From Frisingicoccus sp009929615 (GTDB taxonomy: Bacteria; Bacillota; Clostridia; Lachnospirales; Lachnospiraceae): a DNA stretch of 64,000 nt. The stretch lies in the NCBI GenBank assembly GCA_028692275.1, contig JAQUXR010000011.1:6149-70148 (forward strand), given 5' to 3'. Shown here one piece after another: positions 1 to 8,352 of this stretch. The position numbers and the translations under genes are program-made. Below the pieces are notes generated by a model, which was not told the DNA's origin, did not search any database, and worked only from the letters and a program-made list of their open reading frames with translations. Position 1 is the first letter of the stretch, and each line of letters begins with the position of its first letter.

Positions 1-2
1 AA

Positions 3-329
3 AAATGGGGTAAAATGATTGAAAATTATTTGCATTCATCGATGCAGCTGCGATTGGTTTTCCTTCTCATTGATATTCGTCATGATCCTTCAGAAAATGA
101 TAAGCATATGTACCGCTGGATTGTGGAGCAGGGATTTAATCCGGTTATTATCGCAACAAAGTCTGACAAAATAAACCGGAGCCAGATTCAGAAGCATTTG
201 AATATGATAAGAACTGTTCTCAGAGTTACAGAGGGAACACCGGTTGTTCCTTTTTCGGCCTTGAGTAAGCAGGGACGGGATGAAATCTGGGAGTTAATTG
301 AGCAATTTGCACTAAATATTGAAATTTAA
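3..329 (+). CDS. engB: Ribosome biogenesis GTPase EngB/YsxC, C-terminal part (5' truncated by window)
   Basis: The reading frame is open from the first bases of the window, so the gene starts upstream. The visible part has the EngB signature LLIDIRHDP, the G4 guanine-specificity motif TKSDK and the G5 motif SALSKQG, followed by a short C-terminal tail. The family is a TRAFAC GTPase that acts in late 50S subunit assembly. The P-loop and the DxxG motif lie outside the window and cannot be checked. A 66-base AT-rich gap separates it from the next gene; I see no terminator there. Confidence 0.9.
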   Translation, partial: KWGKMIENYLHSSMQLRLVFLLIDIRHDPSENDKHMYRWIVEQGFNPVIIATKSDKINRSQIQKHLNMIRTVLRVTEGTPVVPFSALSKQGRDEIWELIEQFALNIEI

Positions 330-395
330 TAAAAAATTTATAGCAATTATCCCTCATTTCGTATATTATATTAGTATATGAAATGGGGGATTGTT

Positions 396-1997
396 ATGCG
401 TTTGACATTTTCAGGGGCTGCTCATGAAGTGACAGGAAGCTGTCATTATCTGGAGGCCTGCGGACGGAAGATTTTTATTGACTATGGAATGGAGCAGGGG
501 GAAGATTTCTTTGAGAATCAGCCTGTATCGGCAGCAGCATCAGACATTGATTATGTGTTTTTAACTCATGCCCACATTGATCATTCTGGCTTACTGCCGT
601 TGTTATATGCGGAAGGGTTTCAGGGACAGGTGTTTACAACGGATGCAACGAAACAGCTCTGTGAGATTATGCTCCGTGACAGTGCCCATATTCAGGAATT
701 TGAAGCGGAATGGAAGAATCGTAAAGGGCGAAGAGCCGGAAGAACAGAAGTTATTCCATTGTATACGATGAATGATGCAGTAGGGGTTTTGGAACATTTT
801 GTGGGCTGTGATTATAATCAGATTATTAATATATGCCCGGGAATAAAAATTCGATTTACAGATGTCGGACATTTACTGGGTTCGGCATGTATAGAAATAT
901 GGATTTTAGAGAATGGCACTCAGAAGAAGATTGTGTTTTCCGGAGATGTAGGTAATACGGACCAGCCATTGATTAAGGATCCGTCCTGTGTGGACCAGGC
1001 AGATTATGTTGTTATTGAATCCACTTACGGAGACCGCTCTCATGGGCAGACACGTCCCGATTACGTAAAGGAACTCAGCCGGATTATCCAGGAGACTTTT
1101 GACCGGGGAGGGAATGTGGTTATTCCATCCTTTGCAGTTGGACGAACTCAGGAGATGCTCTATTTTATTCGTCAGATTAAAGCAGAAAATCGGGTTCAGG
1201 GACATGGGGAATTTGAAGTCTATGTAGATAGTCCACTGGCTATTGAGGCAACGACGATTTTTAATCAGAACATTTATGACTGTTTTGATGAAGAGGCGAT
1301 GGAACTGGTTAAGCAGGGGATTAATCCCATTACTTTTCCGGGTTTAAAAACATCAGTTACCAGCGATGAATCTAAAGCGATAAATTTTGAAGCGAAACCG
1401 AAAGTTATTATTTCGGCATCTGGTATGTGTGAAGCAGGACGTATTCGTCACCATTTGAAACATAATTTATGGAGACCTGAATCTACAGTTCTTTTTGTTG
1501 GATATCAGGGTCATGGGACACTGGGACGGGTATTAATTGAGGGAGCCGAGGAAGTGAAGCTTTTTGGTGAAACGATTGAGGTTCATGCCCATATAGAACA
1601 GCTGGCGGGTATCAGTGGCCATGCAGATAAAAATGGTCTGATTCATTGGCTGCAAGGGTTTAAAAACAAGCCGGAGAAAGTCTTTATTGTGCACGGTGAG
1701 GCGGCTGTATGCGATAGCTTTGCAGAATGCCTGAAGAGTGAGTATGGTTATGATACAGTGGCACCTTACAGTGGAGCTAGTTTTGATCTGATGAATAACC
1801 GCTGTGTTGTTGATGCAGCACCGATGCGTATATCCAAGAAAGCAGCGGCTAAAAAGGCATCTTCCGTATTTGACAGGCTTGTTGCTGCCGGACGGAGGCT
1901 TATGCATGTTATCAATCAGAATGAGCAGGGTGCGAATAAGGATTTAGCAAAATTTGCAGATCAAATTAATAATCTCTGCGATAAATGGGATAGATAA
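396..1997 (+). CDS. MBL-fold / beta-CASP RNA-processing nuclease
   Basis: A 533-residue metallo-beta-lactamase fold protein. The metal-binding motif HAHIDH is at about residues 58-63, further ligands appear in DVGHLLGS and FSGDVGN, and the C-terminal RNA-metabolising MBL region has SGHAD and VHGE. This is the CPSF73/YSH1-like family of cytoplasmic zinc ribonucleases without a KH domain; its substrate cannot be told from sequence. I chose the ATG at 396 because a GGGGGA ribosome binding site sits 5 bases upstream; an in-frame ATG at 378 has no such site and would add six residues. It reads directly into the lipoprotein gene 16 bases downstream. Confidence 0.88.
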   Translation: MRLTFSGAAHEVTGSCHYLEACGRKIFIDYGMEQGEDFFENQPVSAAASDIDYVFLTHAHIDHSGLLPLLYAEGFQGQVFTTDATKQLCEIMLRDSAHIQEFEAEWKNRKGRRAGRTEVIPLYTMNDAVGVLEHFVGCDYNQIINICPGIKIRFTDVGHLLGSACIEIWILENGTQKKIVFSGDVGNTDQPLIKDPSCVDQADYVVIESTYGDRSHGQTRPDYVKELSRIIQETFDRGGNVVIPSFAVGRTQEMLYFIRQIKAENRVQGHGEFEVYVDSPLAIEATTIFNQNIYDCFDEEAMELVKQGINPITFPGLKTSVTSDESKAINFEAKPKVIISASGMCEAGRIRHHLKHNLWRPESTVLFVGYQGHGTLGRVLIEGAEEVKLFGETIEVHAHIEQLAGISGHADKNGLIHWLQGFKNKPEKVFIVHGEAAVCDSFAECLKSEYGYDTVAPYSGASFDLMNNRCVVDAAPMRISKKAAAKKASSVFDRLVAAGRRLMHVINQNEQGANKDLAKFADQINNLCDKWDR

Positions 1998-2013
1998 AAG
2001 AAAGGAAGATAGA

Positions 2014-3429
2014 ATGAAAAACAAAAAATGGAACAGATGGCTGTGTGCCGCATTCGTATCAACTTGTGTACTTGTGTCAATGACAGCATGTGGAAAAAAA
2101 GAAGAGACCAAAACAGAAACAAAAGCTGTAGTGGTAGAAACAAAGAGCAAAGAAACAGAGGCCCAAGAAGAACTTGAGATGCATGGTGTTATTAAAGAAT
2201 ACACCGGCGGCAAGATGACGATTACAACAGAGGATAACAAAGAACTGAGCTTCACTCTGACAAATGCTACGATTGAATGTAAGAATGGTATTGTATCCGG
2301 CGATGAAGTGACGATTATTTATACCGGAGCTATCAACGGAACAGATACAAGCAAAGCGGTTGTTATGCGAATTGTTGATAAAGGTGAGAAAGCAGAATTG
2401 AAGGAACAGAATGTTTCCGGTACCGTTGCAGCAGTTGCTATGAATACGCTGACGATTAAAGACAATGATGGAAGAACATTATCCTTTATGACAACAGGTG
2501 CAGAGGCACACTATAAAAATGGCATCCAGGCTGGAAACTGGGTTACTATTGTTTACAAAGGTGAGATTCAGGGAGATAATGCTCAGAATGTAAAGGTAAT
2601 TTCTATTACAGATGATGCACCGAATGTTGAAGAAGCAAAGAATCAGGTGACGATTAATGATGCGGATAAGACTGTGTATGCAACAACAACAGTACATGTT
2701 CGTGATAACTACTCTACAGACGCCAACAGTTTAGGACTTTTAAATACCGGTGATGGTGTTCATGAAACCGGTGAGTCCAGTAACGGATGGGCGCGCGTGG
2801 ATTATAATGGTCAGACAGGATATGTATATGAAACTTATTTAACTACAGATGCACCGCAGCCGGAGACTCAGGCACCGGAAACCCAGGCACCGGAGACTCA
2901 GGCACCAGAACCACAGCCACAACCGGAAACTCAGCCGGCACCAGACGAACCAGTGGCTAATCCGGATACTTTTGGCGGCGAAGAACTTCAGATGACTGGT
3001 ATTTTAAAAGAAGCTACAATGCATATTATTACAATAACATCGGATGAAGATGGCCAGGATTATACGTTTAATATTTCAGATGCTGAAGTACATCTGTCGG
3101 ATGGTCTTGCTGTCGGTCAGAGCCTTGTGATTAAATATCAGGGAACAGCCAGCAGTGATGCAACAACGTGTTCAGTTCTTAATGTTGATGGCAGTGCTAT
3201 GAATGAGAACAATGAGGCACCATTAACAATGACCGGACGGGTTATTGCGACAAGTATGAACTGTGTAACCATTGGAACAAGTGATGGAGCAGAAGTATCT
3301 TTTGATATTGAAGATGCACAGATTAATTGTGCAGATGGTCTTCAGACAGATGATAACGTTACGATATCTTATACAGAGAATGGGGATTCGAATATCCATT
3401 ATGCATTATCTGTAGATGATGCTCAGTAA
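2014..3429 (+). CDS. Repeat-built lipoprotein with central SH3 domain
   Basis: A 471-residue predicted surface lipoprotein. It has a lysine-rich signal peptide with a lipobox ending MTAC, lipidated at C26. Two similar beta-rich modules (about residues 57-121 and 134-199) precede a bacterial SH3 domain (about 220-277). A PETQAPE linker (282-310) follows, then two more copies of the same module (about 326-392 and 405-467). Each module reads G-x-[IV]-x5-[MI]-x-[TI]-T, a charged turn, an A-E-[VIA]-x-[YLC] strand, DG/NG, and VTI-x-Y. The start at 2014 has AAAGGAAG upstream; an upstream in-frame extension would destroy the signal peptide. Function is unknown; SH3b suggests binding to the cell wall. 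Confidence 0.85.
   Translation: MKNKKWNRWLCAAFVSTCVLVSMTACGKKEETKTETKAVVVETKSKETEAQEELEMHGVIKEYTGGKMTITTEDNKELSFTLTNATIECKNGIVSGDEVTIIYTGAINGTDTSKAVVMRIVDKGEKAELKEQNVSGTVAAVAMNTLTIKDNDGRTLSFMTTGAEAHYKNGIQAGNWVTIVYKGEIQGDNAQNVKVISITDDAPNVEEAKNQVTINDADKTVYATTTVHVRDNYSTDANSLGLLNTGDGVHETGESSNGWARVDYNGQTGYVYETYLTTDAPQPETQAPETQAPETQAPEPQPQPETQPAPDEPVANPDTFGGEELQMTGILKEATMHIITITSDEDGQDYTFNISDAEVHLSDGLAVGQSLVIKYQGTASSDATTCSVLNVDGSAMNENNEAPLTMTGRVIATSMNCVTIGTSDGAEVSFDIEDAQINCADGLQTDDNVTISYTENGDSNIHYALSVDDAQ
2857..2943 (+). repeat. Pro/Glu/Gln/Thr-rich linker encoded by tandem PETQA repeats
   Basis: This stretch inside the lipoprotein gene encodes QPETQAPETQAPETQAPE and then a looser QP-rich tail. The DNA repeat unit is about 15 bases (CCGGAGACTCAGGCA with variants). 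Such linkers are typical extended wall-spanning spacers and are prone to length change by slippage. Confidence 0.85.
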
Positions 3430-3456
3430 TATAAATAAAAAATAAAGAATCCGATT

Positions 3457-3494
3457 AAAAAAGTCTATGTTTTGGAGAAAACATAGACTTTTTT
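3457..3494. terminator. Bidirectional intrinsic terminator between convergent genes
   Basis: A perfect 17-bp stem (3457-3473 with 3478-3494) closes a GGAG loop. The stem starts with an A-run and ends with a T-run, so it can terminate the lipoprotein transcript (+) and the DUF4364 transcript (-). Confidence 0.93.
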
Positions 3495-3503
3495 GAAAAT
3501 TGT

Positions 3504-4037
3504 TTATTTCTTGCTGGTTTTTGCGAGAAGCGTTGTCATGAGATAATCGTAGATTTCCGTACTCTGCTTGTGCCAACAGTCACATACAAGTTCTGCCTGG
3601 ATTTCTGTAGGAACGGCAAGACGGATATTCATTAAAGTGTCTTTTTTATCTTTTAAAGAAAGCTCCACTTCATATTCCTGATTTTTTTTAGGTGTGAAGT
3701 TTGCTGTGATTTCATTTGCCTGTCGAAGTGCAAAATGTTTGTCTTCAAGGAAGGATTTGACGTCTTCCTTGATTCCGTCGGATATTAAAGTGACAAAGGC
3801 TTCCAGGGTTTCTTCTCCGGAAGGTGTCAGATGATAGTAAGAGCTGTTATTCTGCTGAGTAGGAGAGATGAACTGGGCATCTACCAGATCTGAAATGGCA
3901 GCCTGAGTTACAAAATAAGTAGTATATCCTTTGTCCAGTAAAAATTCACAGAGTTGAGAATTCGTCAGTGGAAATTCCGAACGGCTTAAAATATATAAAA
4001 TCATTAATTTGTATAAGGTAGATGGGTCTGCATTCAT
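3504..4037 (-). CDS. DUF4364 family winged-helix-like protein
   Basis: A 177-residue protein. Residues 1-75 look like a winged helix-turn-helix (helices around LYKLMILYIL and SQLCEFLLDKGY, wing near SSYYHLTPSGEETL), followed by a C-terminal alpha/beta domain. This matches the clostridial DUF4364 family, which I recall as having no experimentally assigned role; a transcription regulator is the natural guess. The start is supported by AAAGGAA upstream on the minus strand. It follows the radical SAM gene by 39 bases and is probably co-transcribed with it. Confidence 0.8.
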   Translation of the reverse strand: MNADPSTLYKLMILYILSRSEFPLTNSQLCEFLLDKGYTTYFVTQAAISDLVDAQFISPTQQNNSSYYHLTPSGEETLEAFVTLISDGIKEDVKSFLEDKHFALRQANEITANFTPKKNQEYEVELSLKDKKDTLMNIRLAVPTEIQAELVCDCWHKQSTEIYDYLMTTLLAKTSKK

Positions 4038-4076
4038 AAAATATTCCTTTCTCAGTACATTAATTATGGTGGTATA

Positions 4077-5039
4077 TCAGGCATAAAGCCGTCCCTGCCA
4101 AGTGCTGCGTTTTTTAAATTCATGATGGATGGTGTTTAAAACCTGTTTTTTGTGTCCACTCCACAAGGGAGCAATCAATAAGCTTTTCGGGCCATCGCCG
4201 GTGATTCGGTGAATGACCATCTCCGGTGGCAGAAGTTCAATGCATCGGATAACTGTATCTGTGTATTCTTCCGGAGAAAAGATATGGAAGGGATTTGCTG
4301 TATAAACATCAGCCAAATCTGTGTCTTTCAGGACATGAAGCAGCTGAATCTTAATTCCCTGGATGGGCTGATGTGCAAGAAAACGATGGGTTTCCAGCAT
4401 ATCTTCTGTGGATTCTCCGGGAAGACCTAAGATGGTATGAACAATGGTTTCGATACCAGCTTTCTGAAGTTCCAAAAGAGTATCCGTAAAAGTTTTAAGA
4501 CAGTAGCCCCTGCGGATAAACCGGGCAGTGTCTTCGTGAATGGTTTGAAGACCTAATTCAATCCATACGGGTTTTATTTGATTTAACTGCTGTAAAAGCA
4601 GGATAATCTCCGGAGAAAGGCAGTCGGGCCGGGTGGCAATTGAGAGAACAGCCACGTCGGGAAGGTTTATAGCCTCATAAAAAAGTTTCTCCAATGTATC
4701 TATTGAACCATAGGTATTTGTAAAAGACTGAAAATATGCTATGAATTTTTGACCGGAATGTTTTTTTGATAATAATTCTTTTCCGGCATGAAATTGCCGG
4801 CTGATATCCGGTACTATATCGATATTAGAACCGCCACCTGCGAAATCGCCGGAACCGCCTTTGCTACAGAAAATACAGCCACGGGTATCCAGTGTTCCGT
4901 CCCTGTTTGGACAGGTGAAACCGCCGTTTAAAGCAACTTTATAAATTTTCTCACCGAATCGCTTTTGAAGATAGCAGTTCAGAGAATAATAAGGTTTTTC
5001 ATTCCATAGATAAAGGGCTTCTTCATAACTTTCGGTCAT
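4077..5039 (-). CDS. TIGR01212-family (YhcC-like) radical SAM protein
   Basis: A 320-residue radical SAM enzyme. The cluster cysteines are C43, C55 and C58 in FTCPNRDGTLDTRGCIFC, with the wide spacing typical of the TIGR01212/YhcC group rather than a plain CxxxCxxC. Later blocks such as WIELGLQT and HTILGLPGE are conserved SAM-barrel strands. The reaction catalysed by this family is not settled, so none is assigned. It is the first gene of a minus-strand pair with DUF4364. Confidence 0.85.
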   Translation of the reverse strand: MTESYEEALYLWNEKPYYSLNCYLQKRFGEKIYKVALNGGFTCPNRDGTLDTRGCIFCSKGGSGDFAGGGSNIDIVPDISRQFHAGKELLSKKHSGQKFIAYFQSFTNTYGSIDTLEKLFYEAINLPDVAVLSIATRPDCLSPEIILLLQQLNQIKPVWIELGLQTIHEDTARFIRRGYCLKTFTDTLLELQKAGIETIVHTILGLPGESTEDMLETHRFLAHQPIQGIKIQLLHVLKDTDLADVYTANPFHIFSPEEYTDTVIRCIELLPPEMVIHRITGDGPKSLLIAPLWSGHKKQVLNTIHHEFKKRSTWQGRLYA

Positions 5040-5131
5040 ATGGGTTAATCTTCCTTTCGCTATCCGGTAAGATAGGTAAATTCGTATTTTATCATATCAT
5101 TTACAATGGGTGAAATCAAGAAAGAAATGGA

Positions 5132-5160
5132 TTGACAGCTTTTTGGCAACGTATTAGAAT
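5132..5160 (+). promoter_or_regulatory. Sigma-A type promoter for the DUF362 operon
   Basis: TTGACA at 5132-5137 and TAGAAT at 5155-5160 are separated by 17 bases and lie 33 bases before the start codon, which has AGGAGG upstream. Confidence 0.75.
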
Positions 5161-5192
5161 TGAAGAAGTAGATAAAATTCAGGAGGAACAGA

Positions 5193-6299
5193 ATGGAAAA
5201 GTCAAAAGTCTATTTTGCTAATTTCCGGGCAACCGTTCGGGAGAACATCCAGCAGAAACTCACCCGTTTGATGAAGACTGCAGGGATGGAAGATATTGAT
5301 TTCGATAAGAAATATACAGCCATAAAGATTCATTTTGGTGAACCGGGGAATTTGGCATATCTTCGCCCGAATTATGCGAAGACGGTTGTGGATATGGTTA
5401 AAAGTCTGGGAGGAAAACCTTTCCTGACAGATTGTAACACACTCTATGTAGGCGGACGCAAGAATGCGCTGGATCATTTAGACAGTGCCTATGTGAATGG
5501 TTTTTCACCATTTTCAACAGGCTGCCATGTTATTATTGCAGATGGCCTGAAAGGAACAGATGAAGTGCTTGTTCCGGTAGAAGGTGGAACTTATGTTAAA
5601 GAGGCTAAGATTGGCCGTGCTGTTATGGATGCCGATATCGTGATTTCACTGAATCACTTTAAGGGTCACGAAGCTGCCGGTTTTGGCGGAGCTATAAAGA
5701 ATCTGGGAATGGGATGTGGTTCAAGAGCCGGTAAGATGGAGATGCACAGTGCCGGGAAACCCAGAGTATCTGAAAGAAAGTGTATCGGATGTGCTCAGTG
5801 CACAAAGGTATGTGCCCATGATGCTATTACACTGACGGATAAGAAGGCCTCGATTGACCATAATAAATGTGTTGGATGTGGCCGTTGTATTGGAGTCTGT
5901 CCGGCGGATGCAGTGCGTCCTGCATCGGATGAATCCAATGATATTTTGAATTGTAAGATGGCTGAATATACGAAGGCTGTCATCAATGGACGTCCGAACT
6001 TCCATATTAGTCTTGTTATGGATGTATCTCCATATTGTGATTGTCATGGAGAGAATGATGCACCAATTGTTCCGGATGTAGGGATGTTTGCATCCTTTGA
6101 TCCGGTTGCTTTGGATAAAGCCTGTGCCGATGCTGTGAATAAACAGCCAATATGTGCAGGCAGTATACTGGATGAGGTGGAACATGTTCATCATGATCAT
6201 TTCACTGATGTTTTTCCGGATACAAATTGGAACAGCTGTCTGGAACATGCAAAGGCACTGGGACTTGGAACTGATGAATATGAATTGATTCAGATTTAA
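5193..6299 (+). CDS. DUF362 protein with two [4Fe-4S] ferredoxin motifs
   Basis: A 368-residue protein. Residues 1-190 and 250-350 form a DUF362 domain (KIHFGEPGN, NHFKGHEAAGFGGAIKNLGMGC). A bacterial ferredoxin insert holds two CxxCxxCxxxC sets: C197, C200, C203, C207 and C226, C229, C232, C236. DUF362 ferredoxins are common in anaerobes and are assumed to transfer electrons, but their partners are unknown. It heads a three-gene operon with an HPr-like protein (15-base gap) and a thioesterase. Confidence 0.88.
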   Translation: MEKSKVYFANFRATVRENIQQKLTRLMKTAGMEDIDFDKKYTAIKIHFGEPGNLAYLRPNYAKTVVDMVKSLGGKPFLTDCNTLYVGGRKNALDHLDSAYVNGFSPFSTGCHVIIADGLKGTDEVLVPVEGGTYVKEAKIGRAVMDADIVISLNHFKGHEAAGFGGAIKNLGMGCGSRAGKMEMHSAGKPRVSERKCIGCAQCTKVCAHDAITLTDKKASIDHNKCVGCGRCIGVCPADAVRPASDESNDILNCKMAEYTKAVINGRPNFHISLVMDVSPYCDCHGENDAPIVPDVGMFASFDPVALDKACADAVNKQPICAGSILDEVEHVHHDHFTDVFPDTNWNSCLEHAKALGLGTDEYELIQI

Positions 6300-6314
6300 T
6301 AGGAGGAATATAAT

Positions 6315-6542
6315 ATGAAAGAAACAACGATTTTATTACAGAGTATTGAAGACGTTAAAGAATTTAACCGCATCGTTGCTGTTTATGACGGCGATGTAGA
6401 TTTGGTATCCGGCCGTTATGTTATTGATGCAAAGTCCATCATGGGCATTTTCAGCCTTGACTTAAGCAAGCCAATTAATATTCAGATACATGGTGAAAAC
6501 CCTGACACATTATTAGAGGGCTTAAAAGGATTTATTCAGTAA
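6315..6542 (+). CDS. HPr-fold protein lacking the phosphocarrier histidine
   Basis: A 75-residue HPr-like protein. The region around the regulatory serine is well kept (AKSIMGIFSLDLS, S41 aligning with Ser46 of HPr). The active-site segment that should hold His15 (normally GIHARPA) instead reads EDVKEFNRIV and has no histidine, so it cannot act as a PTS phosphocarrier by the known mechanism. It may be a regulatory relative of Crh type, which also lacks His15. The start follows AGGAGG. It is translated within the DUF362 operon. Confidence 0.85.
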   Translation: MKETTILLQSIEDVKEFNRIVAVYDGDVDLVSGRYVIDAKSIMGIFSLDLSKPINIQIHGENPDTLLEGLKGFIQ

Positions 6543-6595
6543 TTTCCAGTAAAGTGGCAATAGGGGTTGCGGCGGAAAAAAGGAGAATAAAAAAC

Positions 6596-6994
6596 ATGGA
6601 AAAAGCACAGTTATTAAACACAACATTTACTTTCGAGCAGGTGGTAACCGAGGATATGACTGCATCAAAAGGCGTTCCTGGTACACCGGATGTATTTGGT
6701 ACACCGATGCTTGTAATGATGGTTGAAAACACTTGTTTTAAGTGTATGGCTCAGGCTGCAGAAGAAGGCGAAGTCAGTGTAGGCGTTACAGTGGATATCA
6801 CTCATTCTTCACCAACACCTGTAGGTATGAAAGTTGTTTGTACGGCAAAGGTTGAAAAGGTGGATAAGAAGATTTTAACATTTTCTTTTGAAGTTAAGGA
6901 TGAAGCTGGTGTTATCGGTACAGGAACACATGTCAGAGCTTATGTTCAGAAAGCGAAGATTGAAGCAAAGGCAGCAGCAAAATTTAATAAATAA
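6596..6994 (+). CDS. Hot-dog fold thioesterase of the FlK-like family
   Basis: A 132-residue single-domain hot-dog thioesterase. The residues T36, E44 and H70 have exactly the spacing (8 and 26) of the Thr42-Glu50-His76 triad of the fluoroacetyl-CoA thioesterase FlK, which supports catalysis on an acyl-CoA. Gut Clostridia carry many such genes and the real substrate is likely a common short acyl-CoA. The ATG at 6596 has AAAGGAG upstream; the in-frame ORF extends further 5' without support. It is the last gene of the DUF362 operon. Confidence 0.82.
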   Translation: MEKAQLLNTTFTFEQVVTEDMTASKGVPGTPDVFGTPMLVMMVENTCFKCMAQAAEEGEVSVGVTVDITHSSPTPVGMKVVCTAKVEKVDKKILTFSFEVKDEAGVIGTGTHVRAYVQKAKIEAKAAAKFNK

Positions 6995-7005
6995 TATTTA
7001 TAAAC

Positions 7006-7036
7006 AAGGAGCTCTTTGAATGAAGAGCTTCTTTCT
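7006..7036 (+). terminator. Intrinsic terminator after the thioesterase gene
   Basis: An 11-bp stem with one G-T pair (7006-7016 with 7023-7033) closes TGAATG and is followed by a T-rich tract. The tail is broken by C and A, so termination may be partial. Confidence 0.7.
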
Positions 7037-7057
7037 ATTTTAGTGGGAAATAACTCC

Positions 7058-7096
7058 TTTACAATTATACAACATAGTGATATCATTATGATATCA
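7058..7096 (+). promoter_or_regulatory. Promoter with a 19-bp palindromic operator over the -10 box
   Basis: TTTACA (7058-7063) and TATCAT (7081-7086) are spaced by 17 bases. The sequence TGATATCATTATGATATCA (7078-7096) is a perfect 9-1-9 dyad covering the -10 box and the likely start of transcription. A protein bound there would block RNA polymerase, so this is most likely a repressor site controlling the SPFH gene. The regulator is unknown; the ribbon-helix-helix protein encoded downstream is one candidate. Confidence 0.65.
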
Positions 7097-7123
7097 AATA
7101 GAAATATAGGGAGGGGAAATATT

Positions 7124-8143
7124 ATGACAGAAAAGGTATTGATAAATAGGAAAAAAGGAATGCTGGCTTTGATGCTGACGATTCTATTGTATTTGGCAGC
7201 GATTGTTGGATGTATTTATGGGGGGTATATAGTAAGCCGGGATGGCTTGCCGGTTTTACTGGTGATATCCATCATCTGGTTATGCATTGGATGGCTCCCA
7301 TTCTGCGGACTTAAAGTGCTTAAGCCTCAGGAAGCATTGGTTTTGACTTTGTTTGGGAAGTATGTAGGAACGCTTAAAAATGAAGGATTTTATTTTGTAA
7401 ATCCATTTTGTACCAGTGTTAATCCGGCGGCAAAGACAAAATTGAGCCAGAGCGGTGATGTAGACAGCAGTTCTAAGAGTTTGTTTTCCATGAAACTTGG
7501 GGATGAACATATGACTTCTGAAATGGGAAGTAAGAAGATTTCCATAAAGATTATGACATTAAATAACAGTCGGCAGAAGATTAATGACTGTCTGGGGAAT
7601 CCGGTGGAAATTGGAATTGCCGTTATGTGGCGTGTTGTTGACACTGCAAAAGCTGTTTTTAATGTAGATAATTACAAAGAATATTTATCTCTGCAGTGCG
7701 ATAGTGCCCTTAGAAATATTGTGCGATTGTATCCTTATGATGTTGCACAGGGTGTGGATACTACCGGCGATGGTATTGCAGATGAAGGAAGTCTTCGTGG
7801 CTCCAGTGAGGTTGTCGCTGCACGTATTCGTGAAGAAATCCAACAGAAAGTGGCAGAAGCGGGTCTGGAAGTTATTGAAGCCAGAATTACATATCTGGCG
7901 TATGCACCTGAAATTGCTGCAGTCATGCTCCAAAGACAGCAGGCATCTGCAATTATTGATGCCAGAAAGATGATTGTTGATGGTGCTGTAGGTATGGTGG
8001 AAATGGCCCTGGAACGTTTGAATGAGAATAATGTAGTTGAGTTGGATGAAGAAAGAAAGGCTGCTATGGTATCAAATCTTCTGGTAGTGCTTTGTGGCAA
8101 TCACGATGCACAACCTGTTGTAAATTCAGGAAGCCTGTATTAA
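7124..8143 (+). CDS. SPFH/band-7 domain membrane protein
   Basis: A 339-residue protein. Two hydrophobic helices (about residues 14-36 and 44-64) are followed by an SPFH (stomatin/prohibitin) domain starting at PQEALVLTLFGKYVGTLKNEGFYFVNPF, with conserved VMWRVVD and AGLEVIEARITYLAYAPEIAAVMLQRQQA. SPFH proteins scaffold membrane microdomains; the client here is unknown. The ATG at 7124 has GGGAGGGG 6 bases upstream, whereas upstream in-frame starts would lie before the predicted promoter. The next gene starts one base after its stop codon. Confidence 0.88.
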   Translation: MTEKVLINRKKGMLALMLTILLYLAAIVGCIYGGYIVSRDGLPVLLVISIIWLCIGWLPFCGLKVLKPQEALVLTLFGKYVGTLKNEGFYFVNPFCTSVNPAAKTKLSQSGDVDSSSKSLFSMKLGDEHMTSEMGSKKISIKIMTLNNSRQKINDCLGNPVEIGIAVMWRVVDTAKAVFNVDNYKEYLSLQCDSALRNIVRLYPYDVAQGVDTTGDGIADEGSLRGSSEVVAARIREEIQQKVAEAGLEVIEARITYLAYAPEIAAVMLQRQQASAIIDARKMIVDGAVGMVEMALERLNENNVVELDEERKAAMVSNLLVVLCGNHDAQPVVNSGSLY

Positions 8144-8144
8144 G

Positions 8145-8348
8145 ATGGCAGACTCCAAAAAGAAGCAGGTACCTTTAAGACTTTCGGCGAAATTATATGA
8201 TGCCATCGCAGCCTGGGCAGAAGATGATTTCCGTTCAGTGAATGGTCAGATTGAATATTTGCTTACAGAATGTGTGAGGCAGCGTAAGAAAACGGGTAAA
8301 TATGTTTCTGAGCATCTGGATGAATCACCGGAATTAGATATTGAATAA
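8145..8348 (+). CDS. Small Arc/ribbon-helix-helix type DNA-binding protein
   Basis: A 67-residue basic protein: KKQVPLRLSAKLYDAIAAWAEDDFRSVNGQIEYLLTEC fits the ribbon-helix-helix pattern (beta strand, then two helices) of Arc-like proteins. It begins one base after the SPFH stop codon, with AGGAAG inside the upstream gene, so it is translationally coupled. Proteins of this size next to SPFH genes recur in Firmicutes, in my recollection. It could bind the palindrome upstream of its own operon; that is inference. Confidence 0.72.
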   Translation: MADSKKKQVPLRLSAKLYDAIAAWAEDDFRSVNGQIEYLLTECVRQRKKTGKYVSEHLDESPELDIE

Positions 8349-8352
8349 AAAG

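Noticed and set aside
2857..2943. PETQA repeats as a mobile or CRISPR repeat
   Set aside because: They are in frame, coding and typical of wall-spanning protein linkers.
5721..6248. Minus-strand open frame of 175 codons across the DUF362 gene
   Set aside because: The plus-strand gene has clear ferredoxin motifs, operon spacing and a promoter; the reverse product resembles nothing.
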